From: an uncultured Acidobacteriota bacterium
GTDB lineage: Bacteria > Acidobacteriota > Terriglobia > Bryobacterales > Bryobacteraceae
Length of the DNA: 64,000 nt
NCBI GenBank assembly: GCA_902825945.1
Contig: CADECY010000008.1
Span: forward strand, 1-64,000
Direction: 5' to 3'
Of the stretch, positions 61,388 through 64,000 are shown piece after piece (position 1 is the stretch's first letter; every line of letters begins with the position of its first letter). The notes under the pieces are model-generated. The model was given only the letters and a program-made list of their open reading frames with translations, was not told the DNA's origin and searched no databases. The translations under genes and the position numbers were made by a program.

Positions 61388-63333
61388 AACGTCTGCTGGC
61401 CGTTGCCGCCACCCTCGCCGCCGCGGCATTCGCGCAAGACAAGCGGCCGCGTTTGGACGTCGAGTCCTATCAGATCGAAGCGGATGTCAATCCGCGAACC
61501 CAAACACTCTCCGCCACGGCGGTCGTGCAGTATCAGCCTATCGAAGACCTGACCTACGCGGTCTTCGAGCTCAGCAATTCGCTCCAGTTGGCGAAAGTCG
61601 TGGATGGAACCGGACGCCAGGTGCCGGCCACGCGCAACGCGCAGGATTTCAGCGTCCGCCTCAACTTCGCCGAGCCCGTTCCGAAGGGCAAACCCGCCAC
61701 CCTGGTGTTCACCTACGAAGGGCGTCTAATGGGCAACCCGGACGAATCGCCGGTTTACGGCGTCAAGTTCGCCGCCATCAACCAGGACTTCGCCTACCTG
61801 ATGTATCCGGCCCGCTGGTTCCCCGTCGGCGAGTATACGGCCGACCGCTTCGCGGCCACATTGAAGATCGCGGTTCCGGATGGCTACGCCGTGGTCGCGC
61901 CCGGGCTCGAGACCAAGGCTGCGCAGGACGGAAAGACGGTCTACACCTTCGAGAACGCGCGCGCCGGATTTCCGGGCAGCCTCGCCGTAGTCAAGGGCAC
62001 CGCGGTCAAGAACAGCTCGGCCGGGATCACGACTACCTTCTACTTCCGCGGCGAGTCTTCCTCGATGATCGGCGCCTACGGCGAGGAGATCGGCAAGATC
62101 ATGACGTGGCTGACGGATCTCTACGGGGTTCCTCCGCAGGCCAATCTCACCGTGATCGAAACCGAAGCGGGTGCTCCGAACGGATATTCGGCGCCAGGAA
62201 TCCTGTTCCTGAATTCGAAGGCGATCGGCAAGCAGGTGAACTCGCGGCTTCTCGTCAACCAGATCGCGCGGCAGTGGTGGCAGAATTCGGTTTCTCCGGC
62301 CACGCGGAATCACATCTGGCTCACCAACGGTGGCTCGCGATTCGCGGAGTTGATGTGGCTCGAACAGACGGCCGGAACGGGCGCGCTCGAATCGGAGCTC
62401 CGCGATATCTATGTGGAGGCGCTCACCGTCGATGAGCCGCCGGTGATCCAGTCGGCGCGGCTCGAAGATTACTCGCCGGAATACGTGGCGGTCACCGCGG
62501 GCAAAGGCGCGGCGGTGATGGGTATGTTGCGGCACGTGATCGGCGATGAGAACTACAAGAAGACGGTGAAGGCATTTCTGACGGAGAACGCGGGCAAGTC
62601 CGTCACGACGGAGACGTTCCGCAAATACGCCGAAGCGGCTTCCGGCCAGCAGTTGCAGGGTTTCTTCATCCAGTGGATCGAGTCGCAGGGTGCGCCTGAG
62701 TTCAAGCTCGAATACACCGTGTTCCGGACGCAGAAGGGATTCCGCATCATGGGCAAAGTGGCGCAGGATCTCGATACCTTCCGCATGCCTGTCGACCTCA
62801 ACATCGAGACCGAAGGCAATCCAGAAAAGAAGACCGTGGACGTGGTGGGCACTTCCTCCGAGTTCATCGCCGAGACCTTCGGCCGGCCGAAGAAGGTGAC
62901 GCTCGACCCGAACTATCGCGTGTTGCGCTTCAACAACCAGATCCGCGTGGCGGTGGCGATTCGCCGCGGTGAGATGTTCGCCGAGATCAGCGAGTTCGGC
63001 GATGCGCTCAAGGAATACCAGAAGGCGCTCGATGTGAACAAGAACAGTTCGCTCGCCCACTATCGCGTGGGTGAACTCTTCTTCCTGCAGCGCAACTACC
63101 AGTCGGCGGCGAACGAATTCCGCTTCGCGCTCGACGGCGATCTCGAGCCCAAGTGGACCGAGGTCTGGGCGCATATCAACCTGGGCAAGATCTTCGACAT
63201 CACCAATCAGCGTGAGCGCGCGGTGAACGAGTACAACCAGGCGATCCGCACGAAGGACAACACGCAGGGCGCTCAGGAAGAGGCGGCGAAGTACTTGAAG
63301 ACGCCGTATCAGCGTCCGCCTCAGGAGAACTGA
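61384..63333 (+). CDS. M1-peptidase-like protein without the zinc motif, with C-terminal TPR
   Basis: A 649-residue protein. The GTG at 61384 overlaps the lpxB stop and gives a signal peptide (KRLLAVAATLAAAAFA). The N-terminal beta-saddle (YQIEADVNPRTQTLSATAVVQY) and catalytic-like domain resemble family M1 aminopeptidases. Where HExxH-x18-E is expected, the sequence is VNQIARQWWQ (Asn292-Gln293-x-x-Arg296) followed by LTNGGSRFAELMWLEQ. Both zinc histidines and the catalytic Glu are thus missing. Residues about 530-640 hold TPR-like helices (EFGDALKEYQKALDVNKN, RERAVNEYNQAIRTKDN). It is probably a non-catalytic periplasmic scaffold. Coupled to lpxB. Confidence 0.85.
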   Translation: MKRLLAVAATLAAAAFAQDKRPRLDVESYQIEADVNPRTQTLSATAVVQYQPIEDLTYAVFELSNSLQLAKVVDGTGRQVPATRNAQDFSVRLNFAEPVPKGKPATLVFTYEGRLMGNPDESPVYGVKFAAINQDFAYLMYPARWFPVGEYTADRFAATLKIAVPDGYAVVAPGLETKAAQDGKTVYTFENARAGFPGSLAVVKGTAVKNSSAGITTTFYFRGESSSMIGAYGEEIGKIMTWLTDLYGVPPQANLTVIETEAGAPNGYSAPGILFLNSKAIGKQVNSRLLVNQIARQWWQNSVSPATRNHIWLTNGGSRFAELMWLEQTAGTGALESELRDIYVEALTVDEPPVIQSARLEDYSPEYVAVTAGKGAAVMGMLRHVIGDENYKKTVKAFLTENAGKSVTTETFRKYAEAASGQQLQGFFIQWIESQGAPEFKLEYTVFRTQKGFRIMGKVAQDLDTFRMPVDLNIETEGNPEKKTVDVVGTSSEFIAETFGRPKKVTLDPNYRVLRFNNQIRVAVAIRRGEMFAEISEFGDALKEYQKALDVNKNSSLAHYRVGELFFLQRNYQSAANEFRFALDGDLEPKWTEVWAHINLGKIFDITNQRERAVNEYNQAIRTKDNTQGAQEEAAKYLKTPYQRPPQEN

Positions 63334-63776
63334 GCCCACTCCGTCCAAGGCACTACGCCGAGTTCCGGACGCGGGCTCCCGGGCAGCATTGCCAGGAATT
63401 CGAGCAGGTTCCCATCGGGATCGCGGAAGTAGAGTGCCGCTGCGGGCATCCAAGCCAACACACATGGCTGATCGGCTGGCTCGTTGTCGAAATCCAGCGG
63501 AGTCACACCAGCCGTCCGAAGGATGCTCGCGGCTCCGAGCAGATCGGAAACGCTCACCCTGAAGGCGACATGCAGGCTGAGACGTTGCGGCCCCGATCCA
63601 GCGGACCACAGCCCGAGCATCGAGCGGCCGTGGCCGCCGATCCAGTAGAACACCACGCCACGGTCCGGGAACTCGCTGGCCAGTACCAAGCCCAGCAGCT
63701 CGCCGTAGAACTGCTTGGCTACGTCGAGACTGGTGACCGTCAGATGTGCCTCGAAGAGTCCTTGAATCGGAATCAT
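63321..63776 (-). CDS. VOC-family (glyoxalase/bleomycin resistance-like) protein
   Basis: A 151-residue protein that starts at the ATG at 63774-63776. Two beta-alpha-beta-beta-beta modules: LFEAHLTVTSLDVAKQFYGELLGL and the C-terminal ALYFRDPDGNLLEFLAML, with metal-type His (AHLTV) and Glu (NLLEF) positions. Substrate unknown; members are dioxygenases, isomerases or binding proteins. The 3' end overlaps the M1-like gene by 13 bp (convergent). Confidence 0.88.
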   Translation of the reverse strand: MIPIQGLFEAHLTVTSLDVAKQFYGELLGLVLASEFPDRGVVFYWIGGHGRSMLGLWSAGSGPQRLSLHVAFRVSVSDLLGAASILRTAGVTPLDFDNEPADQPCVLAWMPAAALYFRDPDGNLLEFLAMLPGSPRPELGVVPWTEWAQFS

Positions 63777-64000
63777 GGACGGGAGCAACGGCATTTCACA
63801 AATACGATTCTACTGAACGAGGTGCGAGCGAGTTCGATCAGGTGCACATCTGTTCGTAGAGCCAAGTCCGAGCGAAGCGCCATTCGCGCTTGACGGTAAC
63901 CGGCGACCAGAATCCGGCGGATGATCGAAGCGGCGGCTCCGTAGAAATGGGCGCGATTCTGGAACTCGGTCCGGGAGATCCCGGCCAGGCGCACGTATAC
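63773..64000 (-). pseudogene. ECF sigma-factor remnant cut by the window edge
   Basis: A frame open from the right edge reads TEFQNRAHFYGAAASIIRRI and LVAGYRQARMALRSD. The N-R-A-H-F-x-x-A-A-x-x-x-R-R-I-L-V pattern is region 2 of the ECF sigma factors common in acidobacteria. The following sequence departs from the family and stops at 63773, so this is a truncated or frame-broken piece. What lies upstream is outside the window. Confidence 0.55.

Noticed and set aside
61726-63609. 627-codon open frame antisense to the M1-like gene
   Set aside because: Mirror frame of a GC-rich gene; Arg/His/Asp-rich translation with no motif, while the sense strand has clear family features.

Overview
The window looks like a chromosome segment of an acidobacterium, most likely of the Solibacter/Bryobacter group. 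This is inferred from gene content. There are two very large Oar-type TonB-dependent receptors, a PadR-controlled ADOP/MacB-type permease, DUF1501 and DUF1549/DUF1553 planctomycete-type secreted proteins, DUF1080 proteins and a Gram-negative outer-membrane gene (lpxB). The DNA is GC-rich, coding density is high and several genes start at TTG or GTG. I saw no rRNA, tRNA, CRISPR array or intact insertion sequence.

Layout. 1-5.7 kb: a truncated Gfo/Idh/MocA oxidoreductase, a cold-shock gene, and a minus-strand operon hslV-hslU-lipoprotein-transaldolase-membrane protein-Dabb protein. 6-12.2 kb: a decayed 3' copy of tex, a padR/ADOP permease pair, and the intact tex gene. 12.3-18.8 kb: a tight four-gene operon, the most interesting part of the window. 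It encodes (A) a 1004-residue protein with a VioB-type ferritin-like domain followed by a region resembling the N-terminal half of LodA/GoxA quinoproteins, (B) a 257-residue protein resembling the tryptophylquinone-bearing C-terminal part of LodA, (C) a QhpD-like radical SAM/SPASM maturase and (D) a LodB/QhpG-like flavoprotein. Together they read as a split LodA-like quinoenzyme with its own hybrid maturation machinery. 18.7-28.2 kb: a cupin-DUF1080-esterase fusion, a possible leader RNA with a 20-codon ORF and terminator-like hairpin, a DUF2490 outer-membrane protein, a glycosidase-like protein, a PHP protein and an Oar-like receptor.

28.2-34.2 kb: a zinc-ribbon membrane protein with broken frames, a HAD phosphatase, an AlkD-like glycosylase, and an operon rpiB-deoC-GAF/SpoIIE phosphatase. 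34.2-36.5 kb is a gene graveyard (fragments of a CHC2 primase, an XRE regulator, a toxin-antitoxin pair and a second rpiB). 36.5-45.4 kb holds core metabolism: a GHMP kinase, dtd, nikR-acpS, and a minus-strand operon SDR-aroK-glycerate kinase-tag-greA-CDP-alcohol phosphatidyltransferase, then a LON-domain protein and a HAD protein. 45.4-53 kb: a second Oar-like receptor divergent from a ceramidase-like, sulfatase-like and Gfo/Idh/MocA catabolic set. 53-60 kb: an AlbA_2/Schlafen-type regulator bracketed by DUF1501 sequence, DUF1501, DUF1549/DUF1553, a small membrane protein, an SGNH hydrolase and a DUF1080 protein. 60.2-64 kb: lpxB, an M1-peptidase-like protein lacking its zinc motif, a VOC protein and an ECF sigma-factor remnant.

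A recurring theme is that three chromosomal genes (tex, rpiB, the DUF1501 gene) each have a decayed partial copy in the same orientation within about 2-4 kb, with accessory genes lying between copy and parent. This suggests repeated duplication-linked insertion or rearrangement in this region.
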